Below are positions 54,501 through 64,000 of a stretch of 64,000 nucleotides of DNA, piece by piece. The DNA lies in contig OX637337.1 in the NCBI GenBank assembly GCA_951799405.1, positions 13,576,347 to 13,640,346 of the forward strand. The letters are read 5' to 3'. This DNA comes from Agapetus fuscipes. Taxonomy: Eukaryota; Arthropoda; Insecta; Trichoptera; Glossosomatidae. The notes beneath the pieces were generated by a model. It did not search any database and was not told the origin of the DNA. It saw only the letters and a list, made by a program, of their open reading frames with translations. The position numbers and the translations under genes were made by a program. Position 1 is the stretch's first letter. Each line of letters opens with the position of its first letter.

Positions 54501-54506
54501 AATAAA
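54501..54506 (+). promoter_or_regulatory. Poly(A) signal AATAAA of EcKL gene D
   Basis: AATAAA lies 9 bases after the stop codon of gene D; a signal this close would give a very short 3' UTR. Sequence match only. Confidence 0.45.
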
Positions 54507-54509
54507 TTA

Positions 54510-55535
54510 TAATTTTAGTGTCAAAATGTGACTATCTTTGCATCTATCAAAACTTTGTAATTGATGTGAATAACAGATTACATATGATTTAAGGGTGATT
54601 GAGAGGTCAGCGCGCCCAACTTTGATGACCGAAATAACCCATATTTTGAATGGTAAGGCAGTATTTTTTCTCCAGTTTAAATTAACACATAAAATAAGGT
54701 ATTTTTTTCCATAAAATACCAATTCAAAATAATTTTATTTACGGAGATACCTTAAATGGAGATTTCCACTGTTCTTATGAATAAATCCTAACTTTTTTTT
54801 ATTTCAAAACATTCATTTTGATTAGTTTTATTTTTTCTACTTGTTAGTTGTTTTTTTTTACTTTTCGTTGATTTTTTATGATTATTTAAAAAGTACCCAA
54901 ATTTTGCATACGATATTGTAGCTAAAGTCGTCTTTTAATGGTTTATTTTCCTTTTAGGATTTGAAGTGATATTTTTTATGTTTTCAATGCATTACTTGTT
55001 TTATTTTTTCTCCTCTAATTTATAATTAATAATGGAAAAAGAAAGATTTTCATACAAAAAATGATCCAGTCTTTGGCGCCACGGATAAACTGTGGCGGAT
55101 TCGTGAACTGGCTTTAAATATAATATCTACCAAAAAATCATGAGTCCGAAATTTAGGTGTAACGGAGTTCAAGCGTTTACGTTAAAACTGGACCAAACAG
55201 GTACAAAAATGCATGAAAACCAAAACGCCAGCTCGAGATGCTGTTTAAGATTCGATACATTTTTAGCATGCGGTCTATTTCCTATAGTTACGAGAATTTT
55301 ACACTTCGGGTATACTCGTATATCTTCGTATATCGACGGAAATGCACGAGTGGCTGTGGTTTAGTAAAATACGTATATACAGGTATTCCACTAGAAAGAT
55401 TCATTAGCAAAACATAAATTATTTCGCGGTGTCAGAATATCGTCGCCTTACTTTCAAAACCTCGTATCTCAAAAAAAATAATATTTTGCTTAAGTACTTC
55501 TTTCCATATAATATTACATAACTACTACATACTCG
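54510..55535. other. 3' flank of EcKL gene D, nothing recognised
   Basis: AT-rich, T-run-rich DNA; no feature supported. Confidence 0.45.
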
Positions 55536-55539
55536 ATGG

Positions 55540-55775
55540 TTTGAGCATATGGAGAGAATGAATGAGGAAAGACTGACGAAGAAAGTATATGTGGCAAGAA
55601 TGGAAGGGCGTGGGTTCGAATCCCGGCGGAGCACAAAAAATATACCATTTATATTTTCAAATTTGCTCTTCGCTGAGATGAAAAATTCATAAACCTTTAC
55701 CAAAGACTGGAGGAAATGAAAGAAGTATGTAAGGAAAGATAGAAATGGCGGTTGATCTGTAATGTTGGCGGCTTG
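55540..55775 (+). repeat. LINE-1f fragment split by a SINE-B piece
   Basis: 55540-55610 encodes EHMERMNEERLTKKVYVARM. 55611-55710 is SINE-B (gggttcgaatcccggcggag to aacctttaccaaagactgg). 55711-55775 resumes LINE (gaggaaatgaaagaagtatg, cggttgatctgtaatg). Confidence 0.7.
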
Positions 55776-55859
55776 GGTTTATAAAATTGGAATTTGTTTT
55801 CTGTTTTAGTTTTGATGTCCATAGAAATGATTATTTATTGATTAAAATTGTCGTGTATG

Positions 55860-56112
55860 TTCCTTGACTTATAGGTTGGTATGCGGCTGACCACCCATGC
55901 TGTAAAAATGGTTCAATTTGCCAATATCACCCCTGTCTCAGGGAAGGACGGCAAGAGTTGCAGGGTGTATGTCCATTTGAGATTTGGTTTTTATGTTGTA
56001 GGTTCACATGAGGCATGTGCAAGCGCAAACTTGTACGTGTCTGGTTGTGAGAATGCATGTAATGTGAATCTCCAATGTAACATATCTTTGCAACTTACAT
56101 TAGATTAGATTA
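55860..56112 (+). repeat. Family C repeat
   Basis: ttccttgacttataggttgg to acttacattagattagatta. Confidence 0.75.
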
Positions 56113-56265
56113 GAATTGATAAAAATCTCTGCAGCTTAGATTAGATAAGTAAATTATTTAAGTTAACCTGCTTTGTTTCATTGCTATAAAAATCACTTTA
56201 AGCAGAAATAAAGCACTTACTGCCTCTTTCATTGTACATTTGCTAAGAAAAAAAGTAGTATCTGT

Positions 56266-56316
56266 CACTTACTGCTTTTATGCTTAGTTTTTCTTATAAC
56301 CAAAAAGCAGTAAGTG
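56266..56316. other. Hairpin with 14-bp perfect stem
   Basis: cacttactgctttt pairs with aaaagcagtaagtg across a 23-base AT-rich loop. Function unknown. Confidence 0.6.
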
Positions 56317-57359
56317 TTATAATTTTATGAATTTTTAATTTATTTTCATATTTTTTAATAGTTATACGTAAAAGGTCACTCACAAAAACCATGGTAAAAA
56401 ATTGAAACTGAAATCTTTAAATTTAAATAAGTTAGCCCAACAAACTCAAGTTTGAAGTAGATTATCTCAAAACAAATATTTTGCAGATACTTCCTTTTTG
56501 GTAAGCAGGGCAGAACAGCAGAACGTCGCACTGGTAAATAAAAATAATGCTCTGCACACAAATCCGTGTTTGTATTCAAGATGCAATAAATTGTTACAGT
56601 TTGTGTACAACACTCATACAACACTATTATGTGTGCTGAATCTTTTATCTGAAGATTCACAATTAATTATATAAAAAATAAAACGCTCTCAAGGAGCGTT
56701 GTGTTACTTTCTATACAATTTTGTGAAAAATTAAATGTGTAACAAATAATAAATTAATTTATTTCGAAATAAAGTAAATACTTTTATTTAAAAAATGTAC
56801 AACTTATTGCTTTTAATTAAAGTCAGGATTTTTTTGATGTATTATGAAAAAGAAACACAAAATGGCTAAGAAAAGTTTCTAAGCCCTACCGGTGAATTCT
56901 AAAAGCGTTTACACAACCATAGCGTTTATCCAAAAGTTTATAAAAACTAAAACGCTGGGGAGTAACGCCATCTAATCTGATGAGTCAAAGTTATTTGACA
57001 TAAAATTACGATTTTAGTTTCATAAAACAATTAAAGAGGTTCTTTAGTCCCGATATTAATAATCTTCTTAAGCTCTCGTATAACCTTAAGAGTGGATTTC
57101 AAGATTAAGTAAGTTTTTAAATTACATATAGATACTTACTACACTCACAAATAAAAAATAAACATATTTCCATTTGTTCTCAATGTGTTTTGAGTCAATT
57201 AAGTTAGATTATAATATGTAGGTAGGTACCTACTGAACGTGGTGAAAATAAAAACTACTGCTTCAACCTCGTAAAACATCACTTTTGATATCCCAGCGTG
57301 GAGTTAGCTGTGCTGTTAACATTAAGGGGAATTAGAAAAGTAAAAAGTGAATTTTTATT

Positions 57360-57450
57360 AGTTTTTATGTTGTAAGTTCACATGTGGCATGTGTAGGTAA
57401 GCCGAACTTATGTGTGTTTGCTTGTGGGAATCCATTAAATATAAATCATT
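57360..57450 (+). repeat. Family C 3' fragment
   Basis: tttttatgttgtaagttcac, catgtggcatgtgtagg and tgcttgtgggaatccattaa. Confidence 0.55.
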
Positions 57451-57469
57451 AATATTAAATAAATCACTT

Positions 57470-57600
57470 TTGTGTTCTTTCGGGTTTGACCATGTTCCAC
57501 TTGCAGCTCCCACATCTGCCGATGTTTCGCTTTCATGAGCAGAAAGCATCTTCAGGGCGAGTTTTCAAAGCGCCGTGGCGGTTTTCGTTGTCTTCGCGGA
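57470..57600 (-). repeat. Penelope-type terminal segment with CTGAAGATG..GAAAC motif
   Basis: Minus strand: gccctgaagatgctttctgc, tcatgaaagcgaaacatcgg, then gtggaacatggtcaaacccg. A similar order occurs in the palindrome arms at 52376-52695. The Penelope assignment rests on this motif and on the GIY-YIG fragment 1 kb away. Confidence 0.4.
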
Positions 57601-57659
57601 CGCGCGTTGGTGTAAACCACAGAGAACTAATGGGGAATGCAATGCGTTGTTCTCATCTT

Positions 57660-57900
57660 CCTTCGCTCTAAGGCGTGACGGGGGGTGGGGGTGGTGACGC
57701 GGGGGTCGGCGCAGGTGTGTGCGCAGACGCGTGCGCAAGTAGGGGTGCGCAGGGTGGACCCGGTCCCACGTGGGTCGAGACAGGTACCTGTTTTACCGAC
57801 TGGTCGACTAAGTCGATAGAGGTAGAGGTCCGGGGCGGCAAAGCTTTTTGTTTTTTTTGTTTTGTATCCTGCCGCCATTCCTCTAGGGGTGGCCGGTACC
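57660..57900. other. CpG-rich block
   Basis: ggggggtgggggtggtgacg, gcgcagacgcgtgcgcaag and tgcgcagggtggacccgg: far richer in G+C and CpG than the surrounding DNA. Both strands are open by composition alone. No recognisable protein. Confidence 0.6.
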
Positions 57901-58543
57901 TCCACACAAGAGCCTCCACTTGACTCTGTTCTTGCATACTTCTTTCATCTCATCTAATTTCATCACTCTTTTCATGCATGCTCTTCTCTTGTTTCCACTC
58001 TGTAAATTCCATTCATTCGCAATCTCACTTATCTGATCAATCCATTCTTTTCTAGGTCTGCCCCTTCCACGCTTACCTATTACATTCCCTTTATACACTC
58101 TTTTTGTCAGTCGGTCTTCATTCATCCTTTCAATATGTCCAAACCATCGCATCACACTTCTTTGAACTTTCACTTTCACGCTTTCTTTTACTCCGCATTC
58201 ATTCAGAACCCATTCGTTTCTCACTCTATCTTTCAGTGTTTTTCCTGTCATACTTCTCAAGTAAGCCATTTTTACGGTGCATACCTTATTTAAGTACTTC
58301 TCTTTCATTCACCGTCCATGACTCGCTTCCATACATCAGGGTCGGCAACAATATACAATAGTGTACCGCCATTTTCATTTTCTTTGGTAACCTTTTATTC
58401 TTCTCTATTCTACCAAACTCTCTTATCACGCATCTTCCTTTGCTGGCACGCTTCTCTAATTCTTTTGTCATCTTACCATTCGCCTCAAACTTTCTTCCTA
58501 AATAGTCAAACTCATTCACTACTTCAACTTTTATTCCATTCAA
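57883..58543 (-). pseudogene. LINE-1f C-terminal region, one frameshift
   Basis: FDYLGRKFEANGKMTKELEK and LPTLMYGSESWTVNERE in one frame (58543-58286), then KVCTVKMAYLRSMTGKT, MRWFGHIERMNEDRLTKRVY and GRGRPRKEWIDQI in another (58308-57905). Same domain as 26299-26877; no RT core. Confidence 0.75.
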
Positions 58544-58559
58544 ATTAATTGTAAGTTCC

Positions 58560-59040
58560 TCACATACTTCATTCTTGTCTTAACTGATCAAAACTGAAAA
58601 AACTGAAAAAAGCTGATCTCCATATTTTGTTTAATTTCAGGCCTTCTTCTTTTTTGTTGAAATTTTTGTGCTGGTGGATTTCAATGGCCTCTCTATACAT
58701 TCTAGCGAAATAGCCTTTTGTTTTTGCCAATATCTTGGTTTTTCAAATAAAATATCGTGGTCGTCCAAGCAGGCGTGCTCCGCTACCGCTGATTTTTCAT
58801 ATTGGCCTAAACGGCAGTTCCTTTTATGCGCTTTTAGCCTCGTGCCCGTAAATCTTTTGGTCGTACCGATGTAGGACAGGCCACAGCTGCAAGGTATGTC
58901 ATAAACGCCTGATGTGTCCAGATAATTGCGTTTGTCCTTGGCTGACCTGAGGCATTGTGAAATTTTGTTTGTGGGTGTGTAGATGGTTTCTATCCCATGT
59001 TTTTTCAGAATTTTGCCTATGAGGTCCTATTCGATTATCT
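58560..59040 (-). pseudogene. Penelope-like element GIY-YIG endonuclease fragment
   Basis: Minus strand: IGKILKKHGIETIYTPTNK, CLRSAKDKRNYLDTSGVYDI, PCSCGLSYIGTTKRFTGTRL, KAHKRNCRLGQYEKSAVAEH, then, after a one-base shift in an A run near 58745, AKTKGYFARMYREAIEIHQH and KNFNKKEEGLKLNKIWR. GVY..YIG is the GIY-YIG signature, with the catalytic Arg region following. The RT domain expected upstream is missing. Confidence 0.82.
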
Positions 59041-59078
59041 GGACACACCACAGGCGTTTATGATAAACCTTGCATATA
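59033..59078 (+). repeat. Inverted duplicate of the GIY-YIG segment
   Basis: attatctggacacaccacag, gcgtttatgataaaccttgc is an inverted near-copy of about 58885-58930, placed directly at the 5' truncation point of the Penelope fragment. Confidence 0.65.
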
Positions 59079-59423
59079 TACCCCCCCTTGCATAATTCTA
59101 TTGTGTGACATGGACGGGACTTTACGACTGCACATCTTCGGTACCTTTGCATACTTTGATTTTTTTGTTAGTTTGAGGAAAAACTTTTATTACTTGATTA
59201 CTGTTTGGAATGCTCGGGGCCCTATTGAGTTCTTCTGGAGCCCCTGAATAGTTGTTGTGAGAAACTTGTATTTCTTAATTATTGAAGAATTCGTCCGTAT
59301 GAAACGTAGCGTTATGAAGCGGAAGTGAAAAAAAGGTGCATTTCTATACATTTTCTGTGCTTTATTTTTTAGAATAATGATAACAATAAGAATTTTGAGG
59401 GCCCTTTGGCAGCGGGGGCCTTG

Positions 59424-59463
59424 GTTCGGTCGCACCGCTCGAACCACGCTTAATCCGGGCCTG
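59424..59463. mobile_element. hAT-like terminus
   Basis: Ends cttaatccgggcctg, the complement of CAGGCCCGGATTAAG (compare 40500). The Helitron helicase sequence starts at the next base, so the element probably sits inside the Helitron. Confidence 0.5.
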
Positions 59464-59835
59464 GCCATGACCATCAACAAATCACAAGGTCAATCCTTAA
59501 AAGTTTGTGGTCTGAATCTAGAAAATCCATGTTTTTCCCATGGTCAATTGGCATGTTCACGGGTCAAGTGGCATGTTCACGGGTCGCAAGACCATCTGCA
59601 TTATTATTTTGTTCTTGCACCTGATGATAAAAAGAAAAATGTCATGTATCACAAGGTGCTTCACTAAAGAGTGGAACCAATGCACTAAAATATGTACATG
59701 GCCAATAAAAAATCATTAAAATAATTCCTTTTTCATTTTACATTAATTATCCAAATAAAAAATTGACCTTGATGAAATCAAAAGTCTGCTCATTTATTGC
59801 CTCTAAAGCAGAACAAAGTTCGCCGGGTCAGCTAG
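59464..59835 (+). pseudogene. Helitron helicase C-terminus and 3' end
   Basis: Encodes AMTINKSQGQSLKVCGLNLE, CFSHGQLACSRVK, then a duplicated tcacgggtc stretch, and APDDKKKNVMYHKVLH with a stop at about 59667. The 3' end ttcgccgggtcagctag finishes in CTAG followed by T, as expected for a Helitron terminus. The helicase core upstream is absent. Confidence 0.68.
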
Positions 59836-59927
59836 TATTATATATAAAAGAGAATGTTGAAACAAAACATTCTATGTGTCACTTTGATTATGATGGTAGA
59901 TTTATTATCTGCACATATTAAGATGAT

Positions 59928-60045
59928 TTATTCGGTGAGCGCTGTCTTTGTGTGAATCACACCTCGAGAGCCCTCTGCGAGCTCGGTCGTCACAATAGAA
60001 AGCGCTAAGTACACAAACAAGATCCAGTTGCTGGGAGGTTAATAT
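59928..60045 (-). repeat. SINE-B 3' fragment
   Basis: ttcggtgagcgctgtctttg, tgtgaatcacacctcgagag and agatccagttgctgggaggt. Confidence 0.6.
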
Positions 60046-60183
60046 AATAGAGAACTGTAAGTAAGGCCTGCAACTATGTACTGTCCAAACATGCCACTCA
60101 ATGTTGGTAAAGCAATATATTTTAAGCTTTAGATTTCAAATTATATGTGAAAGTACATAAGATAAAAAGCCTAAAATAACTAC

Positions 60184-60449
60184 TGTGAGGGTTTTTCTTC
60201 TCTGTCCTGCTGATTGACACAATTAATAATTAACAGCCACTTTAATATGTTTACTTTTATTTCTTTCACAATGTATACACAATTAACCACAGCACAATAA
60301 TATTCTTTATTCTTAATTACACAGGCTTGTGGCTATCCCGCCTGGCAAGCTTCTCCTCTCCTTCTACCTTCCTTTGTTTTCCTTTTCATTCAAATTCAAA
60401 TCTCATGTTCCATTTTACCTAACAAACAAATCCATCTCGTTACAATACA
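60184..60449 (-). mobile_element. 3' LTR of the gypsy element
   Basis: On the minus strand the purine tract gagaggaaggagg (60462-60450) is followed at once by TGTATTGTAACGAGATGG, and the LTR would end ccctcaca near 60184. Internal aataaa signals are present. About 266 bp. The right boundary relies on TG..CA convention, since the 5' LTR is not in view. Confidence 0.6.
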
Positions 60450-61076
60450 CCTCCTTCCTCTCATAAAAAAAAAAAAACATTCCCAATTTTTTTTTTTTTC
60501 TTTTACAATGAGTAAATAATGTATCATAATGCTCAGCCGGCGCCACATATTTTGTTTTATTTTAAGGATAAATTTCAAAAATATGAAAATAAAAAAAAAC
60601 CTGTTTCTGATACATTATTCAGTCATTAATACATTTTTTTTAACAATGCCAATTATTTTCATACTAAAATTAATATATTTTTTTTTTAACACAAATTTCA
60701 TATTCAATATTATAAACAATATTTGTTTTTTTTTAAATACTTAATTCAACAATTCAAAATAATCAAATAACAATACATAATAAACATTCACCAGTTAATT
60801 AATCAATTCATTAAAATAACTTTTTTTTTTTTAAACATGTATCACATCTTTCCCAATATTTAAATTTATTTCAAATTTATTTTTCATTAATAAATTTATC
60901 AGTCCATCAATTTTTTTAAAAACTTTACCTTCATATATGTAATACTTTGTTTAATTTATGTTTCATACCTTCATTCATGCAATGTTTCATAATTCATTCT
61001 TTCACTGATCACTTTTATATCAACTTTCACCGTATCATTCATCACCTCAAATTTTTCATACACATGAAAATATGTT

Positions 61077-61120
<44 letters not shown>

Positions 61121-61125
<5 letters not shown>

Positions 61126-64000
61126 CTAATTTGATTATGTCCTTGATGTGATATTTATTTATAACATTTGTGTCTATATCTTTTAATACATAGACTATCT
61201 TGCTAACTTTCTTTTCTATTCTGGCTTTGACAAATTTTGGAGCCAACTTTGTACAGAAGTATTTCCCTGCATTTGATTGTATGAAATTTTTACGCCATAC
61301 AATATCCCCTTGATCATAGACACGATTTGATCTACCTTTATTATAATAATTTGCATTTTTATTATATGCATCCCATAAATTTTCTGTTACAATTTTGTAT
61401 AATGTGTTTAATTCCTTCATTTTATCTTTATGCATATCTCTATATTTATCTAAATCTTCCTTTGATTCTATTTCATCATTTACTATTTCACCATGAATTT
61501 CACCATTTAGTACAATCTCCCTACCTCTTGCTAATACATTAGGTGTGTATCCTGTTGCTAAATTGACTGTATTATTTATTATGCTTTGTACTGAATCTAA
61601 AAAAGTATCCCATTTTCTTTGTTCATTTTCAACAAAAATAGCTAATGTGTATCCTATTGTTCTATTATATGTCTCTACATTATTGCACATGGGAGTATAT
61701 AAAGTTGTATAAAATATTTTCTGTACTCCATATGAGTACATAAAATCTTTAAATGCATTAGACTTTAAATTCTTTCCATTATCTGTTATTATCGTTTGCG
61801 GTACTCCTTCTGTTAAAAATATTTTATTTTCTATTAATTTTACTATTTCTTCTGTAGTAGCTCTTCTTAAAGGAAATAACCAACAATATTTGGTAAAAAC
61901 ATCTATTATTGATAATATATGTATATAGCCCGTACTTGATTTTGGTAATGGTCCTATCAAATCAATACTCATACAACATTTTTAACGGTCTATCCACTCT
62001 TTTTCTATTTTCCATTTTTCCTGCTGGAGGTAAATTATTCGGCTTATACATTTTACATTTTTGACATTTATTTATAAAACTTTTTATATCTGCATACATA
62101 TTTTTCCAATAGTAACATCTTGATATGTATTTATAAGTTTTAAAAATACCTACATGTCCATTATCATGATGATTCTTTATTATAGTTAATCTATTGTCTA
62201 TAATAGGTATCTCTTTCCAATTATATTCCTCTGTGAAAGGATTATCATCATTTATTAGTTTAAATAATTTATTATCTACCATTTTGAATTTTTTGTATTT
62301 GTGTGGTGTTTTTGTACATCCTTCTGCGATATTATTATACCAAGGATCTGCAATATTTGAATTTATTACTTCCATTTCTTTAGTACCAGGAATCCTAGAT
62401 AATACATCTGGCACTGTATGTTCTTTCCCTTTTCTATGCTCAATCTCAAATTCATACTGTGAAAGTCTCATGGCCCATCTTGCTAATCTACCTGTTGGAT
62501 TTGATATTTTATTCAAGAATTTTAATGCCATATGATCAGTTATTACCTTGAATTTCATCCCATCTAGATAAGATCGAAAATGTTCAATTGACTCTACAAT
62601 GGCAAGAAGCTCACGTTCTGATGTCGAATAGTTTTGTTCTCTAACTGTCAAACTTCTTGAAAAATATGCTATTGGCTTTTCGGACCCATTGATATTTTGG
62701 TTTAATACTGAAGCTACTTGATTTTTACTGGCATCAGTGTGTAAAAAAAAATCTTTTGTGAAATCCGGACATATTAATACAGGGGCTGTGCTTAAGGCTA
62801 ATTTTAAATTATTAAATGCATCCTCAGATTCTTTTGACCAATTAAAATTGTTCTGACCTTTTTTACCTCTCAATAATTTATTTAGTGGATATGATATCTC
62901 ACTGCAGTTTCGTATAACTTTTCTATAAAATCCTACCAAACCTAAAAACATTCGTAGTTGTTTTACATTTTTCGGTGAAGGATATTCCTCTATAATCTTG
63001 ACTTTATTTGAATCTGGCCTTAATCCATTTTCATCAATAATGTATCCCAAATATTTTAAACTATCTTTGCAAAATTCACATTTTGAAAATTTTACCGTTA
63101 ACCCTGCTTCTTGTAATATATTTTTAACTTGTTTTAATAAATTTAAATGTGAATTGAAATCTTCGTTAATAATAATTAAGTCATCGATATAACAAAATAT
63201 GTTAGTATCAAATTTAGGTCCAAATAATTTGTCTAATAAACGCGTTTTTCAGAACTTGAATTTTTTAAACCGAACGGCATTTTTGTGAATTGAAACAACC
63301 CTCTATTTGGTACGACGAAGGCAGTTTTTTCTTTGGACGATTCTTCTAGTGGAATTTGCCAAAACGCCTTGCTTAAATCTATTGAAGAGATATATTTGGC
63401 ATTTCGTAAATTTGCTAAAACTTGATTTAAATTTGGAATGGGATAGTTATCTCGTTTTGTTACTTCATTGAGTCTTCTAGAGTCCAAACAAAATCTAGGC
63501 GTTCCATCCTTTTTAATTACAATCACAACAGGACTGGACCACGAAGATTTGGATTGTTCAACTATACCTTCTTTTAACATTTTATCTAACTCTGTGTTAA
63601 CCTGTCTCTGTCTTGCTGGACTGTAATACTTTTGTTTTATTGGAGGACCTTCTGTCTGAATTCTGTGTTCAATGAGGTTTGTGCATCCTAAGCCTATTTT
63701 TTCATAAGAGATGTCCTTGAAATCATTTTCTATTGTTTTTAATTGCTGTAATTGGTTATCTGTTAATTTAGTTCTATTTGTAATTTTACCTAATTCACTA
63801 ATATTTTTGCTATTTGAATATGTAATTTTACTTATTAAACTCGGTTCTAATTCAAATTTTATCCAAAAATCTATTCCAAAAATTAAGTCTTGTTGTAAAC
63901 CTTGTAAAACATAAAAATCTACATGTTTTATTTGATTGTCACATTTTACCTCTAAATTTATTTTACCAAGTATTTTTATATTTTTACCATTTGCTAACGA
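61121..64000 (-). pseudogene. gypsy pol (protease end, RT, RNase H, integrase), with at least two frameshifts
   Basis: Domains down the minus strand: aspartic protease end with LIFGIDFWIK (about 63870); RT with WSSPVVIVIKKDGTPRFCLD (about 63530) and the catalytic YIDD (about 63190-63180); RNase H with HTDASKNQVAS (about 62740); the integrase zinc-binding HDNGHVG..CQKCK (about 62170-62050); the integrase core MSIDLIGPLP..ITDNGKN (61972-61790) and a basic tail ending at the stop 61123-61121. Frame breaks occur near 63240, just before the catalytic YIDD, and near 61970, between the zinc-binding and core parts of integrase. A copy with these breaks would not produce an intact polyprotein. Confidence 0.85.

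Larger units (their letters stand above)
60184..64000 (-). mobile_element. Ty3/gypsy LTR retrotransposon, 3' part
   Basis: Reads leftward from the window edge: protease end, RT, RNase H, zinc-binding and core integrase (64000-61121), an AT-rich untranslated stretch (61120-60466) with long A/T homopolymers including 45 T at 61078-61122, a polypurine tract and one LTR. The 5' LTR and gag would lie beyond the window. Confidence 0.82.

Noticed and set aside
57675..57937. Overlapping ORFs on both strands in the GC-rich block
   Set aside because: Open frames follow from G+C-rich composition; repetitive Pro/Ala/Gly-rich translation without family likeness.
59377..59463. N-terminal 29 residues of the 59377-59667 ORF as part of a helicase
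   Set aside because: This part reads through a hAT-like terminus; only the portion from about 59464 is Helitron-derived.

Overview
The window looks like an insect nuclear genome, most probably Lepidoptera. It is AT-rich, has long introns packed with short interspersed repeats, carries runs of the GTAGGTACCTAC type that are frequent in moth and butterfly DNA, and contains a cluster of ecdysteroid kinase-like (EcKL, CHK-kinase-like) genes. The order-level assignment is inference; no species is recognised.

Host genes. Four EcKL paralogues are present: gene A on + (2552-12090, three exons), gene B on - (24260-21572, two exons), gene C on - (35406-29146, two exons) and gene D on + (50041-54492, two exons). 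All four share a phase-0 intron directly after the HGDxWxxN catalytic loop. All keep that loop, the N-terminal lysine and the later LLD/LID aspartate, so all may be active kinases of about 408-428 residues. Gene A has an extra phase-2 intron, an intact second copy of its last exon 4.4 kb downstream (16471-16702), and decayed further copies near 17245-17430. The family is linked in insects to phosphorylation of ecdysteroids and of xenobiotics.

Mobile DNA fills nearly everything else. 5917-10081 is a TIR transposon with a broken transposase-like gene. 13348-14731 is a hAT element inside a composite SINE. 20105-20812 holds two small hAT-type elements. 25457-27084 and 47491-48071 are two copies of a palindromic TTAA element. 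27312-28258 is a repeat split by a solo LTR and a SINE. 38277-40327 is a TTA-flanked MITE hosting a CR1/L2-type LINE. 40886-42174 is a mariner. 51200-53100 holds a mariner fragment, a LINE and a palindrome. 57470-59835 mixes Penelope-like, LINE, hAT and Helitron pieces. 60184-64000 is the 3' part of a Ty3/gypsy element on the minus strand.

Recurrent families, named locally: C is about 260 bp, starts TTCCTTGACTTATAGG, ends (TTAGA)n and has some 20 copies. SINE-A and SINE-B have tRNA-like heads and also occur fused. N is a tRNA-like SINE. D is a 150-bp repeat. M is a 270-bp repeat with a small ORF. Three minisatellites lie in one intron of gene C.

Limits: exon joins are read from splice signals and family alignment, not transcripts. 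Repeat boundaries are approximate unless a TSD or TIR is stated. Stretches of more than 300 bases not listed showed nothing I could recognise.
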